This document shows, in pieces, positions 8,582 through 17,737 of a stretch of 64,000 bases of DNA. The translations under genes were made by a program, and so were the position numbers. Position 1 is the first letter of the stretch, and every line of letters begins with the position of its first letter. Source of the DNA: Natrinema thermotolerans DSM 11552. Lineage in GTDB: Archaea; Halobacteriota; Halobacteria; Halobacteriales; Natrialbaceae. The DNA lies in the NCBI GenBank assembly GCA_000337115.1, contig AOIR01000059.1, positions 256,960-320,959 on the forward strand, given 5' to 3'. The notes under the pieces are model-generated. The model was not told the origin of the DNA. It saw only the letters and a program-made list of their open reading frames with translations, and ran no database searches.

Positions 8582-10264
8582 TCAGTCGTCGGCCGGTGCG
8601 AGCGGCTGCTGGTCGGTCGCGAGCAGCCGATCGAGCGCGTCGACCATCGCTTTCACGCTCGCACGAGTGATGTCGGCCTCGCTGCGGGCGACCGTCACCG
8701 AGCGGTCATTGCGGACCATCGTGACCTCGACAGTGACGACGGCGTCGGTGCCGCCGGTGACGGCGTCGACGTGGTAGGACTCGAGTTCGGCGTCGGCCAT
8801 CGAGCCCAGCGCCTCGCGGACGGCGGAGACGGCGGCGTCGACGGGGCCGGAACCGGTGCCGCTTGCGACGCGTTCCTCGCCGTCGACGGACAGTCGGACG
8901 CTCGCGGTCGGGACCGCCCCGCCGCTGGTTGCGGAGAGATCGAGGAGGTCGACGACGCGCTCGCGATCGTCACCGGTGACGTCCTCGGCGATCGCCAGCA
9001 GATCTGCGTCGGTGACCCGGCGGCCGCGGTCGCCCAGTTCCGTCACGCGGGTCGCGATCTCGGCGACCTCGTCGTCGTCGGCCGCGACGTCGTGTTCCTC
9101 GAGCGCGGCCCTGACGCCGGCGCGACCGGTGTGTTTGCCCAGCGCGAGCCGGCGTTCGCGCCCGACCGTCCCGGGGGCGTAGGGCTCGTACATCTTGTCG
9201 TCTTTGAGCGTGCCGTCGGTGTGGATGCCGCTCTCGTGGGTGAAGGCGTTCTCGCCGATGACGGCCTTGTTCGGCGGGAGCTGGACGCCCGTCGCCCGGG
9301 CGACGGTCTGGGCGAGGTCGTACACCTCTTCGAGATCGAGCGTTTCGACGTCGTAGACGTGATCGAGCGCGATCGCGACCTCCTCTAAGGCGACGTTGCC
9401 GGCGCGTTCGCCGAGGCCGTCGACCGTGCAGTGGACCAGATCGGCCCCTGCGGAGACGGCCGCGAGCGCGTTCGTGACGCCCAGCCCGAGGTCGTCGTGA
9501 GTGTGGGCGCTCACCGGACCGAGGTCGGCGAGTCGGGAGACGGCCTCGTGGGTGTGTTCGGGGCCGGTGTGGCCGACGGTGTCGGCGAAACAGAACCGGT
9601 CCGCGCCGGCCTCGAAAGAGGTCTCGGCGAGTTCCTCGAGGTAGTCGAGATCGGCCCGCGAGCCGTCCTCGCCGATGACCTCGACCCAGAGGTCGTGATC
9701 TTTGGCGTAGGCGACCAGTTCGGCGGTGTTCTCGAGGTTATCCGCGCGGGAGGTCCCGACTTTGCCCTCGACGTGACGGTCGCTGGCTGGGACGACGATG
9801 TGAACCCCGTCGACGTCACACTCGAGCGCGAGGTCGATGTCGCCTTTCATGCCGCGACAGAAGCTGGTGACGCGGGCGTCGAGATCGAGGTCGGTCACCC
9901 GCGAGATGGCCTGTCGCTCACCCGCACCGGTACAGGCGCTGCCGGCTTCGATGACGGAGACGCCCGCGCGCTCGAGCGAGCGGGCGATCTCGACTTTCTC
10001 GTCCGGCGAGAGCGAGACGCCCGGCGCTTGCTCGCCGTCGCGAAGCGTCGTGTCCAGCAGGCGTACTGTACGGTCCGATGCGATCGTCTGTTCGGGTGAG
10101 TGAGTTACAGGCAAGAGTGGTGAATTGCGGGAACTGCGGGTGTTGTCGTCGGAACGGTGATTATACTCGTCGGAGAATTTCACGCCCAGCCGGGTCGCCC
10201 CGACTTCCTCTATCCTCGTCAGATGGCGTATGGCGTGCCATTGTATCCCGTCACAACGTATCAC
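8582..10264 (-). CDS. cimA: (R)-citramalate synthase / isopropylmalate synthase family (LeuA-like)
   Basis: This HMGL-like TIM-barrel Claisen-condensation enzyme with a C-terminal LeuA dimerisation/allosteric domain is probably citramalate synthase: acetyl-CoA plus pyruvate to citramalate, the first step of the pyruvate route to isoleucine. The barrel begins with [31 protein letters not shown] and [11 protein letters not shown] (metal-binding HxH) follow. The regulatory domain occupies roughly the last 130 residues. The start is uncertain. The GTG at 10264 follows a TTTTAAG box, but the conserved core starts about 56 codons later near 10096, and the intervening residues look unconserved. Isopropylmalate synthase is the main alternative. 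Confidence 0.85.
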   Translation of the reverse strand: MIRCDGIQWHAIRHLTRIEEVGATRLGVKFSDEYNHRSDDNTRSSRNSPLLPVTHSPEQTIASDRTVRLLDTTLRDGEQAPGVSLSPDEKVEIARSLERAGVSVIEAGSACTGAGERQAISRVTDLDLDARVTSFCRGMKGDIDLALECDVDGVHIVVPASDRHVEGKVGTSRADNLENTAELVAYAKDHDLWVEVIGEDGSRADLDYLEELAETSFEAGADRFCFADTVGHTGPEHTHEAVSRLADLGPVSAHTHDDLGLGVTNALAAVSAGADLVHCTVDGLGERAGNVALEEVAIALDHVYDVETLDLEEVYDLAQTVARATGVQLPPNKAVIGENAFTHESGIHTDGTLKDDKMYEPYAPGTVGRERRLALGKHTGRAGVRAALEEHDVAADDDEVAEIATRVTELGDRGRRVTDADLLAIAEDVTGDDRERVVDLLDLSATSGGAVPTASVRLSVDGEERVASGTGSGPVDAAVSAVREALGSMADAELESYHVDAVTGGTDAVVTVEVTMVRNDRSVTVARSEADITRASVKAMVDALDRLLATDQQPLAPADD

Positions 10265-10300
10265 GGTGTCTTAAAACCGCCGGTTCCGGATACCGATCCG

Positions 10301-10678
10301 TCAGGCGTCCTCGAGTCGCACCCGGTCGCCGGGGTCGACGGTCGCGGCGCTGCCGGCGGGGAGTTCGACGATGAGATCGGCTCGGGCGCGGGCGAAACTC
10401 CGCCACGGCCGGAGCCGCTCGACGCGCTGGACGACCCCGTCCTCGACCCAGAGGGCGTCGATGGGGAAGAACACGAACAGCATATGGAGATCCCGGACCG
10501 CCGCGTCGTCGAACCGAAAGGCGAGCGCGTAGTCGTCCGGCACGGATCGGCGGAACATGAGCCCGCGGGCCTGGCTCACGAGCGTGTCCGCGACCTCGAC
10601 TGTCATCGCCAGCGTTTCCGTCCGCTCCTCGAATATCTCGTCGTCGGCGTCGGAAGCCGGCTCGTGGACGAGTCGCAC
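10301..10678 (-). CDS. DUF192 family protein
   Basis: This 125-residue protein belongs to the DUF192 family of small beta-barrel proteins of unknown function. The family signature is seen in SQARGLMFRRSVPDDYALAF, in MLFVFFPIDALWVEDG and in the C-terminal VELPAGSAATVDPGDRV. No signal peptide is evident, although many bacterial members are exported. It lies 45 bases after an HTH-like gene in the same direction, so the two may be one transcript. Confidence 0.85.
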   Translation of the reverse strand: MRLVHEPASDADDEIFEERTETLAMTVEVADTLVSQARGLMFRRSVPDDYALAFRFDDAAVRDLHMLFVFFPIDALWVEDGVVQRVERLRPWRSFARARADLIVELPAGSAATVDPGDRVRLEDA

Positions 10679-10723
10679 GACCTCGAGTCCGAACGGCGAC
10701 GAGAAAAAGGTCTCGGGCCGCGC

Positions 10724-11158
10724 CTAGAGATCCGCGACCGTCGCTGCGGCGTCGAACGCCGCCAGCACGCCCTCCTCGAGCAGGAGCCGGCCGAACTCGG
10801 TCAGTTCGTACTCGGGGCCGTCGACCGACGGGTCGACGAGACACGGCATCCGTTCGGCGAGGACGCCGCCGTCGACGAGCGCGTCGATGGCGGTTTCGAC
10901 CGCCGCTTCCCCGTCGTCCGTTTCGGTCGCGATCTCGGGAACCGTCACGCCGTCGTCCGGGTGTGCGTACACCGCGTACGCGACCGCAAACTGGTCGCGG
11001 TCGCCGATCGCGTCGACGGCCGCGAGGACGTCGTCGGTCGAGAGGAGGGTGTCGGGATCGTCGGTCGGAAGCACGACCGGCGGTAACGCGGGCCGGGGGC
11101 AAAACCCCATCGGCGGCGACGGCTGACTTCCCCCGGACGCGGGCGGTCGATTCAACAT
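10724..11158 (-). CDS. Winged-helix-like regulatory protein
   Basis: This is a predicted 144-residue protein. The region from about 40 to 110 looks like a winged helix: DQFAVAYAVYAHPDDGVTVPEIATETDDGEAAVETAIDALVDGGVL is a helix, turn and helix followed by a wing, and YELTEFGRLLLEEGVL follows. It is probably a DNA-binding regulator of unknown target. The first 16 residues are proline-rich and may not be translated; an internal ATG at 11110 is a reasonable alternative start. It is divergent from the gene at 11184 with only about 25 bases between starts. Confidence 0.6.
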   Translation of the reverse strand: MLNRPPASGGSQPSPPMGFCPRPALPPVVLPTDDPDTLLSTDDVLAAVDAIGDRDQFAVAYAVYAHPDDGVTVPEIATETDDGEAAVETAIDALVDGGVLAERMPCLVDPSVDGPEYELTEFGRLLLEEGVLAAFDAAATVADL

Positions 11159-11183
11159 CCCCGGAACCCTAGTGCCGGCGACG

Positions 11184-11714
11184 ATGGAGAAAACGCCGCA
11201 GGGGACCTCGGTCGGCGTCGACGACCCCTACGAGTTCGCGGGCGTCTGTGACTACCTGACCGGCGAGGGGACGTGCCGGTACGCCTTCGATCACTACGAA
11301 CACGACCCCGAGTTCGCCCGCGAGCGTGCTGACGACGACTACGAGTGTCCCGTCGTCGACCCCGAGTCCGACTGGACGTGGGCCGACTGCCCCCACTTCC
11401 GGTCGCGCAACCGCGATCGGGAGTGCGTCCGCTGTGGCCTCGAGGAAAAGCGCATGGCCCACGACGACGAGCGGCCGCTGCTCGAGGAACATCACCTCTC
11501 CTATGACCGCGACGGCGAGACCCTCTCCCACGAGATCACGGTCTATCTCTGTCGCTGGTGCCACTCGAAGGTCCACGACTCGTGGGCGCGGATCACCGAC
11601 GACGCCGCGCCCGAGCCCGAGGCGATCGCGGCCCTCGAGCAGCGCCGTGGGCGCGAACAGTCGGAACTGGGGTTCGAGTCGGCGGCCGAGCGGTACGACG
11701 ACTCGGAGCGGTAG
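11184..11714 (+). CDS. Conserved haloarchaeal Cys/His-rich protein, HNH-like
   Basis: This is a 176-residue protein. It carries several metal-ligand pairs: CDYLTGEGTC, CPHF, CVRCGLEEKRM, LLEEHHLSY and CRWCHSKVHDSW. The spacing of EEHHLSY and CxxCHxxxH resembles an HNH nuclease-like zinc fold, but the full catalytic pattern cannot be confirmed by eye. I would call it a conserved zinc-binding protein of unknown function. The ATG at 11184 is preferred over a GTG four codons upstream. Confidence 0.6.
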   Translation: MEKTPQGTSVGVDDPYEFAGVCDYLTGEGTCRYAFDHYEHDPEFARERADDDYECPVVDPESDWTWADCPHFRSRNRDRECVRCGLEEKRMAHDDERPLLEEHHLSYDRDGETLSHEITVYLCRWCHSKVHDSWARITDDAAPEPEAIAALEQRRGREQSELGFESAAERYDDSER

Positions 11715-11742
11715 GCGGCCGCGTGCGGCCGGCGGACGGCGT

Positions 11743-12699
11743 TCAGACCAGCTTGCGGACCAGTCCGTAGAGCCTGTCGCGAATCGAGGCCGGGAGGAAC
11801 CGGGCGTACAGCCCGTACTGCGCGAGGGGACCGACCGGGTATCGGGCCGGCGGATCGGGGCTGGTCGCCGACTCGAGGATCGCTTCGGCGACGTCCTCGG
11901 CCTCGGAGGCGAAGGGGCCGCCGCTGCCGCCGCCGATCAGTTGGGCGTCGTCGTAGAGTTCGTACAGCGACTCGTAGTCGGCCGTCCGTTCGTTCTCCGG
12001 GAGTTCCTCGTCGACGCGGGTCGTGAACGCCGTCTCGACCGGACCGGGCTCGATCAGCACCACGTCGATGTCGAACTCGTCGACTTCGGCCCGTAACGCG
12101 TCGCTCATCCCCTCGAGGGCGAACTTCGAGCCGGAGTACGCGCCCGAACCGGGCATGGAGATCCGACCGGAGACGCTCGAGACGTTGACGATCCGGCCCT
12201 CGCCCTGCGCTCGCATGTGCGGGAGAGCGGCGCGGGTCAGCCGGTGGGGCCCATAGACGTTGACGTCGAACTGCCGGTGGAGATCGCTCGTCGAGACGTC
12301 CTCGAGCGGCCCCATCTGGGCGTAGCCGGCGTTGTTCACGACGCAGTCGATCGAGCCGGCGACGTCGACGACCTCCTCGACGGTCCGGGCGACCTGTTCG
12401 GGGTCGGTGACGTCCAGTGCGAGGGTCTCACAACCCTCGTCCGCGAGGTCGGCGATGTCGTCGACGTTGCGTGCCGTGGCGAAGACCTGCCAGTCGTCGT
12501 CGAGGAAGGCGCGGGCGGTCGCGCGACCGATGCCGGACGAGCAGCCGGTGATGAGTACCGACTGCTTGCGCGTGTAGCGGTCCTCGTCGCCTGCAGGGCC
12601 CGCGTCGTCCGCGGCGGTCTCGCGGCCGGGGTCGTCCTCGACGACGGTCCCGTCGGAGCCATCGTCGGCTGTCCTCTCGACGTCCGCATCGGTAGCCAT
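11743..12699 (-). CDS. Short-chain dehydrogenase/reductase
   Basis: This is a 318-residue classical SDR. After an acidic, probably disordered N-terminus of about 45 residues it shows the cofactor motif TGCSSGIG, the structural motif NNAGYA, and the catalytic Ser with YSGSK. The sequence ATARN after the second strand fits NADP preference. The substrate-side region (IEPGPVETAFTTR) resembles 17-beta-hydroxysteroid-dehydrogenase-like SDRs, but the substrate cannot be inferred. The C-terminal AQYGLYARFLPASIRDRLYG may lie at the membrane. Confidence 0.85.
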   Translation of the reverse strand: MATDADVERTADDGSDGTVVEDDPGRETAADDAGPAGDEDRYTRKQSVLITGCSSGIGRATARAFLDDDWQVFATARNVDDIADLADEGCETLALDVTDPEQVARTVEEVVDVAGSIDCVVNNAGYAQMGPLEDVSTSDLHRQFDVNVYGPHRLTRAALPHMRAQGEGRIVNVSSVSGRISMPGSGAYSGSKFALEGMSDALRAEVDEFDIDVVLIEPGPVETAFTTRVDEELPENERTADYESLYELYDDAQLIGGGSGGPFASEAEDVAEAILESATSPDPPARYPVGPLAQYGLYARFLPASIRDRLYGLVRKLV

Positions 12700-12984
12700 A
12701 CGCGACGGGTTCGTGCGACGATACCTAAGTATCGATGGTTTGTCGCGCTGATCGTACTGTTCGGATCGGATTCACGTTCGATCGGCTCTACCGATCGTCT
12801 CGAGACGGCAAACGACCAGAAAGCTCCCGGATCGATCGCCTCGCGCGCCTCGGTGCGCTCCTCGCTCCCGACGGTCGCTGCGGTGCTTCCGTCGTCGTGC
12901 TTCGTCGATCGGTCCGGCCCCTTTCAGTCCCACCCGCTGCAGGTGGCTGATCAGCAGGCTGTAGCCGGTGGACGGTCGAATCGG

Positions 12985-13776
12985 CTACGCGTCGACCTCT
13001 CCCTTGGCCGCGTCGGCGTACTTGTCGGCGAGTCGGACCGGTTCGGGGAGTTTGTACGAGGTAGCCAGCGCGAGCGCAACTTCGGCTGCCGTCTCGGGAC
13101 CCACGCGGTGACCGGGGCTGACGTAGAGCGGATTGATATGCCGGTTTGGCGACTCGTACTGGCGCGTCTGGACCGCGTAGCCCAGTAGGGTACCGTCGGG
13201 CGCGTCGACCCTCGAGTTCGCTTCGATACCGATCGTCGTCCCCTCGGGGAGGTCGTCGGTATTCTCCCGTGGAGTGCCACAGAGCAGGCTCTTGGCGACG
13301 CCGACGCTTGGCACGTCCCGGACCACGCCGATGTGGGTCGCGATGCCGGCCTGTCGGAAGTGGATGCGGCCGCTGCCGTCGAACAGCAGCAGATCGGGCT
13401 CGACGGACAACTCCTCGAGCGCCGCGAGGATCGGCCGCCCCTCGCGGAAGGAGAGCAGGCCGGGGATGTAGGGAATCTCGAGGTCGGTCACCGCGTGGAT
13501 GCGCTCGATCACCTCGCCGCCGCGGGTGGCGACGACGGCGCTCAAGGCGCGGTCCTGCTCGCCCTCGGCGTTCGTCAGGAAGGACTGGTCGACGCCGACG
13601 ACGACCGGTCGCTCACCGCCGCTCGCAGTCGCCTCGAGCGGGTTCGACAGCACTGCGTGATCGAACGAGAAGTCGTCCTCGAAGGTCGCGACGGCGGCGA
13701 TCTCGCGCTGGAGCGACTCCATCTCCGCGCGCGAGAGCGAGCCGTCGGGAGCGAGGTCGGGACGGGGCTGGTGCAT
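12985..13776 (-). CDS. nfi: Endonuclease V
   Basis: This is a 263-residue endonuclease V, which nicks DNA (or RNA) next to deaminated adenine (inosine) and starts its repair. Family motifs are visible: VGVDQSF with the first catalytic Asp, the stretch around YIPGLLSFREGRP that recognises the base, and LLFDGSGRIHFRQAGIATHIGV with the later Asp and His. Motif GTIGIEANSRVDAPDG follows. Length is slightly longer than bacterial Nfi because of a haloarchaeal N-terminal extension. It is convergent with no neighbour and sits among several other repair genes in the window. Confidence 0.92.
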   Translation of the reverse strand: MHQPRPDLAPDGSLSRAEMESLQREIAAVATFEDDFSFDHAVLSNPLEATASGGERPVVVGVDQSFLTNAEGEQDRALSAVVATRGGEVIERIHAVTDLEIPYIPGLLSFREGRPILAALEELSVEPDLLLFDGSGRIHFRQAGIATHIGVVRDVPSVGVAKSLLCGTPRENTDDLPEGTTIGIEANSRVDAPDGTLLGYAVQTRQYESPNRHINPLYVSPGHRVGPETAAEVALALATSYKLPEPVRLADKYADAAKGEVDA

Positions 13777-13836
13777 TCGGTCGGGGGTAGACGCCGGGCG
13801 AAAATCAGTTGCGGGGTCCTGCGACGGGTTCGGGAG

Positions 13837-14784
13837 TCAGAACCGACCGCGGCCGGGACCACCCGGACCACCGGGGCCCCCGGGACCGCCCGGACCGCCA
13901 CCGCCGCCGAACTCGAGACGACTGGGCGCGCTGACGTTTCGGTTCTGTTTGACGTACTGGCCGTAGGCGAGGCCGATCACGAGGCCGACGAGATGGGCCA
14001 TGTGTGCGATATTTCCGCCACCGCCGGTACTGAGGAAGAAGATACTGAACAGTGCGTAGCCACCGGTGAGTACCCAGATCGGAACGGGGAGGATGAAGTA
14101 GAGGTACACCTTGAGGTCCGGATTCAGGATGGTCAGGACACCTAAAATCGCGAGTGCGGCCCCGCTCGCACCGACGACGCCCGGGGTGAGCGGGGTCACC
14201 ATCGCCGTCTGGAGCGTCTGGATGGTGATCTGCCCGAGTCCGGCGAGGGCACCGCTTACCAGAAAGAGGATTGCGAACTTTCTGGATCCGATGTATCGTT
14301 CGACCAGCGGACCGAAGAAGAACAGCACGACGCTGTTGCCGACGATGTGGTAGAAACCGCCGTGGGCGAAGACCGACGTAACCCACGTCCAGACGTATTC
14401 GGGATAGTAGGGTCGGAGGACGAACAGGGTTCGCATCGTTTCGGTCCCGAAGAAAGTACCGACGACGAACTGGGCAGCGAACGTGAGCCACATCAGCGCG
14501 AGGAACGTGTAGGTCATGTTCCCGCGGAAGTACGCCAGCGGGCCGCCCGGGCCGGTATCGATCGGGAGTTTGTCCATGATCCCGGAGGCCCGCGACGTCC
14601 CCCCGCCGGAACTGACGTTGTCGTCGAACCCGCTGTCGAAGACACCCTGCGGGTCGTTCCAGTTCTCGAGTCCCGAGCAGTCGTGGTTCTCGGGCAGCCG
14701 ATGGTCGCCACAGTAGGTGCCGCCGCAGTGACGACAGTTGTACGGCATGTTTTCGTCGTTCCCACACGCGTCGCACTTCGCCAT
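13837..14784 (-). CDS. Rhomboid intramembrane serine protease with N-terminal AN1-type zinc finger
   Basis: This is a 315-residue fusion. Residues 4-36 form an AN1 finger (Cys4, Cys7, Cys17, Cys20, Cys25, His28, His34, Cys36). From about residue 90 a six-helix rhomboid core follows, with oxyanion residues His146/Asn150 (FYHIVGN), nucleophile Ser207 in GASGA and catalytic His264 in HMAHLVG. Rhomboids cleave membrane proteins within the bilayer. The tail is a GGP-type repeat from 293 to 311, which is unusual. The cytoplasmic AN1 finger may bind a partner or ubiquitin-like modifier (inference). Confidence 0.92.
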   Translation of the reverse strand: MAKCDACGNDENMPYNCRHCGGTYCGDHRLPENHDCSGLENWNDPQGVFDSGFDDNVSSGGGTSRASGIMDKLPIDTGPGGPLAYFRGNMTYTFLALMWLTFAAQFVVGTFFGTETMRTLFVLRPYYPEYVWTWVTSVFAHGGFYHIVGNSVVLFFFGPLVERYIGSRKFAILFLVSGALAGLGQITIQTLQTAMVTPLTPGVVGASGAALAILGVLTILNPDLKVYLYFILPVPIWVLTGGYALFSIFFLSTGGGGNIAHMAHLVGLVIGLAYGQYVKQNRNVSAPSRLEFGGGGGPGGPGGPGGPGGPGRGRF

Positions 14785-14929
14785 TGACCGGGGGTATGTG
14801 CGGCGTCGCTAAGGGATTTGGGGTTTGTCACTAGTTTCGAAGAGCTGTCAGGTACGGCGGCGGCCCCGGCGGTCACATCGCTTCCCGGCGGACTGTACAT
14901 TTTTGCCCGGCGGGCTCCCATATCCGGGC

Positions 14930-15370
14930 GTGCAAGAGTACGAGCGCAAGCAACTGCTCGAGCGCGTCGAGCGCGAGGGCGCGACCGTCGGCGCGGACAT
15001 CCCGGAGACGATCTCGGTCCAGGACGAGGAGATCGATCTCCGGACCTTCGTCTTCGAGATCAAGCGCCGCGAGACGGTGCCGTCCGGCGAACGCGACCGC
15101 GTCGAACAGGCCAAGCGGAACCTGCGACGCGAGCGGCTCGAGCGACTCGAGCGGATCGAGGAGGGCACGATCACCCGCGAGGAGGGCGAGGCACTCGCCC
15201 AGAGCATCATCGGCATCGACCGGGCGTTGAACGCCCTCGAGAGCCTCGGCCCGACGGATCTCGAGCGCGAGCAACAGGCCAAGCAGGCCCAGGACCGCAA
15301 GCGCTGGATGTCCTTCCTGAAGAAGGCGCTGGGACGGGAGGACGACGGAGCCTCCCGGAGGGGCCGATGA
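14930..15370 (+). CDS. DUF5788-like small haloarchaeal protein
   Basis: This 146-residue acidic protein starts at a GTG (VQEYERKQLLERVERE). It has a helical middle rich in Arg and Glu, EQAKRNLRRERLERLERIEEGTIT, and a C-terminal KRWMSFLKKALGRED. I take it to be the haloarchaeal DUF5788 family. Its stop TGA overlaps the polX ATG (ATGA), so the two are translationally coupled. That makes it a candidate accessory factor of PolX (inference). An earlier in-frame start would add residues with no family resemblance. Confidence 0.65.
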   Translation: MQEYERKQLLERVEREGATVGADIPETISVQDEEIDLRTFVFEIKRRETVPSGERDRVEQAKRNLRRERLERLERIEEGTITREEGEALAQSIIGIDRALNALESLGPTDLEREQQAKQAQDRKRWMSFLKKALGREDDGASRRGR

Positions 15371-17118
15371 CGACCAACGCCGAGATCGCGGCCCGGTTCG
15401 AGGAGTTCGCCGACCTGCTCGAGGCCGACGATGTCGAGTACAAGCCCCGCGCCTACCGGCGCGCGGCCGAGAACGTCCGGGCCCATCCGTCGCCGATCGC
15501 CGACCGGGTCGCGGCCGGCGACCGCGAGGTCCTCGAGAACATCGACGGCGTCGGCGACGCCATCTCCGCGAAGATCGTCGAGTACGTCGAGACCGGCGGA
15601 ATCGAGGAACTCGCGGAACTGCGGGCCGAGCTGCCGATCGACATTGCCGACATCACCCGCATCGAGGGCGTCGGCCCCAAGACCGCGGGGAAGCTCTACC
15701 GCGAACTCGGGGTCGAGACGTTGGACGACCTCGAGGACGCGGCCGAAGCGGGCGAGATACAGGACGTCAAGGGCTTCGGCCCCAAAACCGAGGCGAACAT
15801 CCTCGAGAACCTCGAGTTCGCCCGAACGGTCGGCCAACGCCAACTCCTGGGTGAGGCCCGGCCGCTGGCCGACGACGTCCTCGCGTACCTCGAGGGGCTC
15901 GAGGCGGTCGAGCGGTGTGAAGTCGCGGGTTCGATCCGCCGGTGGCGCGAGACGATCGGCGACGTGGACGTCCTCGCGGCGACCGAAGACGGCGAGGCGG
16001 TCGTCGAGCAGTTCGTTTCGTGGGAGTCGGTCGACGATGAGATCGAGTCCGGCCCCGAGAAGGCCAGCGTCCGCGTCGGCGAGAGCCGCGTCGACCTGCG
16101 AGTGGTCGTCCCCGCGGAGTTCGGCTCGGCGCTGCAGTACTTCACGGGGAGCAAGGACCACAACGTTGCCCTGCGCAACTACGCGATCGACCGCGGGATG
16201 AAATTAAACGAGTACGGGGCCTTCGACGTCAGCGGGGTCGAAGACCACGAGGCGGACCAGCGCATCGGCGACCGCATCGCGGGCGAGACCGAGGCGGGGA
16301 TGTACGAGGCGCTCGGGTTGGACTGGATTCCGCCCGAACTCCGAACCGACCGCGGCGAGATCGACGCCGCGGCGGCCGGCGAACTACCGACCCTGCTCGA
16401 GCGCGACGATATCCGTGGCGACCTGCATACCCACACCGAGTGGTCCGACGGCAACACCTCGATCGAGGCGATGGTCGAGGCTGCCGCGGACCGGGGCTAC
16501 GACTACTTCGGGATCGCCGATCACGCCGAGGGCCCGGGCGTCGTCGGCGGCATGGGCCTCGCCGACGACGAGATCTTAGAGCAGGTCGCGGAGATCCGTG
16601 CAGTCGGCGACGACGCTGACATCGAGGTCCTCGCGGGGATCGAGGCCAACGTCGACGCCGCGGGCGAAATCGACCTCTCCGAGGACGTGATCGACGCGCT
16701 GGACGTGATCGTCGCCTCGACCCACAGCGCCCTGAGCCAGGACGCCGAGACCGCGACCGAACGGCTCGTTCGCGCCGTCGAGAACCCGGCGATCGACGTG
16801 CTGGGCCACCCTAGCGGCCGCCTGCTCAACGAGCGCTCCGGCCTCGAGTTCGACGCGACCGCGCTCGGGGCGGCCGCCGCCGACCACGACACGGCCCTCG
16901 AGGTCAACAGCAATCCCCGGCGGCTCGACCTCTGGGGCAGCGCCGTCCAGGCGGCCATCGACGAGGGCGCGGTGATCGCGGTCAACACCGACTCCCACCG
17001 GCCCGCGACGCTCGAGTACATGCGTTGGGGCGTCCACACCGCACGCCGGGGCTGGGCCGAGCCCGCGGACGTGATCAACACCTGGGGGCTCGCCGCGTTA
17101 CGGGAGTTCCTCCACTGA
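15367..17118 (+). CDS. polX: DNA polymerase X family protein with PHP domain
   Basis: This is a 583-residue PolX. An N-terminal 8-kDa-like region with two helix-hairpin-helix motifs (IDGVGDAISAKIVEYV near 60, IEGVGPKTAGKLYREL near 100) is followed by the nucleotidyltransferase palm (GSIRRWRETIGDVDVL near 190, with catalytic aspartates) and the thumb. A PHP phosphoesterase domain starts with DLHTHTEWSDG near residue 356. Family members fill short gaps in base-excision repair, and the PHP domain gives 3'-end processing. The start ATG overlaps the stop of the previous small gene. Confidence 0.93.
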   Translation: MTTNAEIAARFEEFADLLEADDVEYKPRAYRRAAENVRAHPSPIADRVAAGDREVLENIDGVGDAISAKIVEYVETGGIEELAELRAELPIDIADITRIEGVGPKTAGKLYRELGVETLDDLEDAAEAGEIQDVKGFGPKTEANILENLEFARTVGQRQLLGEARPLADDVLAYLEGLEAVERCEVAGSIRRWRETIGDVDVLAATEDGEAVVEQFVSWESVDDEIESGPEKASVRVGESRVDLRVVVPAEFGSALQYFTGSKDHNVALRNYAIDRGMKLNEYGAFDVSGVEDHEADQRIGDRIAGETEAGMYEALGLDWIPPELRTDRGEIDAAAAGELPTLLERDDIRGDLHTHTEWSDGNTSIEAMVEAAADRGYDYFGIADHAEGPGVVGGMGLADDEILEQVAEIRAVGDDADIEVLAGIEANVDAAGEIDLSEDVIDALDVIVASTHSALSQDAETATERLVRAVENPAIDVLGHPSGRLLNERSGLEFDATALGAAAADHDTALEVNSNPRRLDLWGSAVQAAIDEGAVIAVNTDSHRPATLEYMRWGVHTARRGWAEPADVINTWGLAALREFLH

Positions 17119-17135
17119 CACGTCCCTGCTACACC

Positions 17136-17600
17136 ATGCGACTCCTCCTCGATCTCATGTGCGGCGGGCTCCGTGCCTATCTGCGGATGTGCGACCACGA
17201 CACCGCCTACGCCGGCGACCGCGGGCTCGAGGCCGACGACGACCTCATCGCCGTCGCCAGCGACGAGGACCGAACCGTCGTCACGCGAGGCGTCGCCCTC
17301 GCGGCTCGCGCCGACGAGTCGATCCTCCTCGAGTCCCGCGACGTCGAAGCTCAGCTCGCCGAACTCGACGCCGCGGGCGTCGATCTCATGCTGGCCGACG
17401 AGCCCGCGTTCTGCGGACGGTGTAACGGCCCGCTCGAGTCGGTCGATCCAAGCGCGTCGACGCCGGAGTACGCGCCCGATCCGACGGCAGTCGAGATCTG
17501 GGTCTGTCGGGACTGCGGCCAGCACTTCTGGCGGGGGAGCCACTGGGACCGGGTCGCGGAGACGCTCTCGGGAGTACGCGACGCCGACGAGGCGGAGTAG
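17136..17600 (+). CDS. Mut7-C RNase domain-containing protein
   Basis: This is a 154-residue protein of the Mut7-C/DUF82 group: an N-terminal PIN-like part (MRLLLDLMCGGLRAYLRMCDHDTAYA, with DRTVVTRG further on) and a C-terminal zinc ribbon built from CGRCNG and CRDCGQHFW. The family is predicted to be an RNase, but its substrate is not established. It begins 17 bases after polX in the same direction and is probably the third gene of that transcript. The ATG at 17136 fits the family start. Confidence 0.85.
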   Translation: MRLLLDLMCGGLRAYLRMCDHDTAYAGDRGLEADDDLIAVASDEDRTVVTRGVALAARADESILLESRDVEAQLAELDAAGVDLMLADEPAFCGRCNGPLESVDPSASTPEYAPDPTAVEIWVCRDCGQHFWRGSHWDRVAETLSGVRDADEAE

Positions 17601-17737
17601 TACGGTTCTCCGTCTGGAACGGAGTCGAGTTACACAACGTGTATCTTGCGTAAAGCGCGCCTATAATTCTCCTCGTCTCATAATACTGCCCCCAACGGCG
17701 GAGAGTTTATTCATCGGTATCGCGAGTAACCGGAGTA

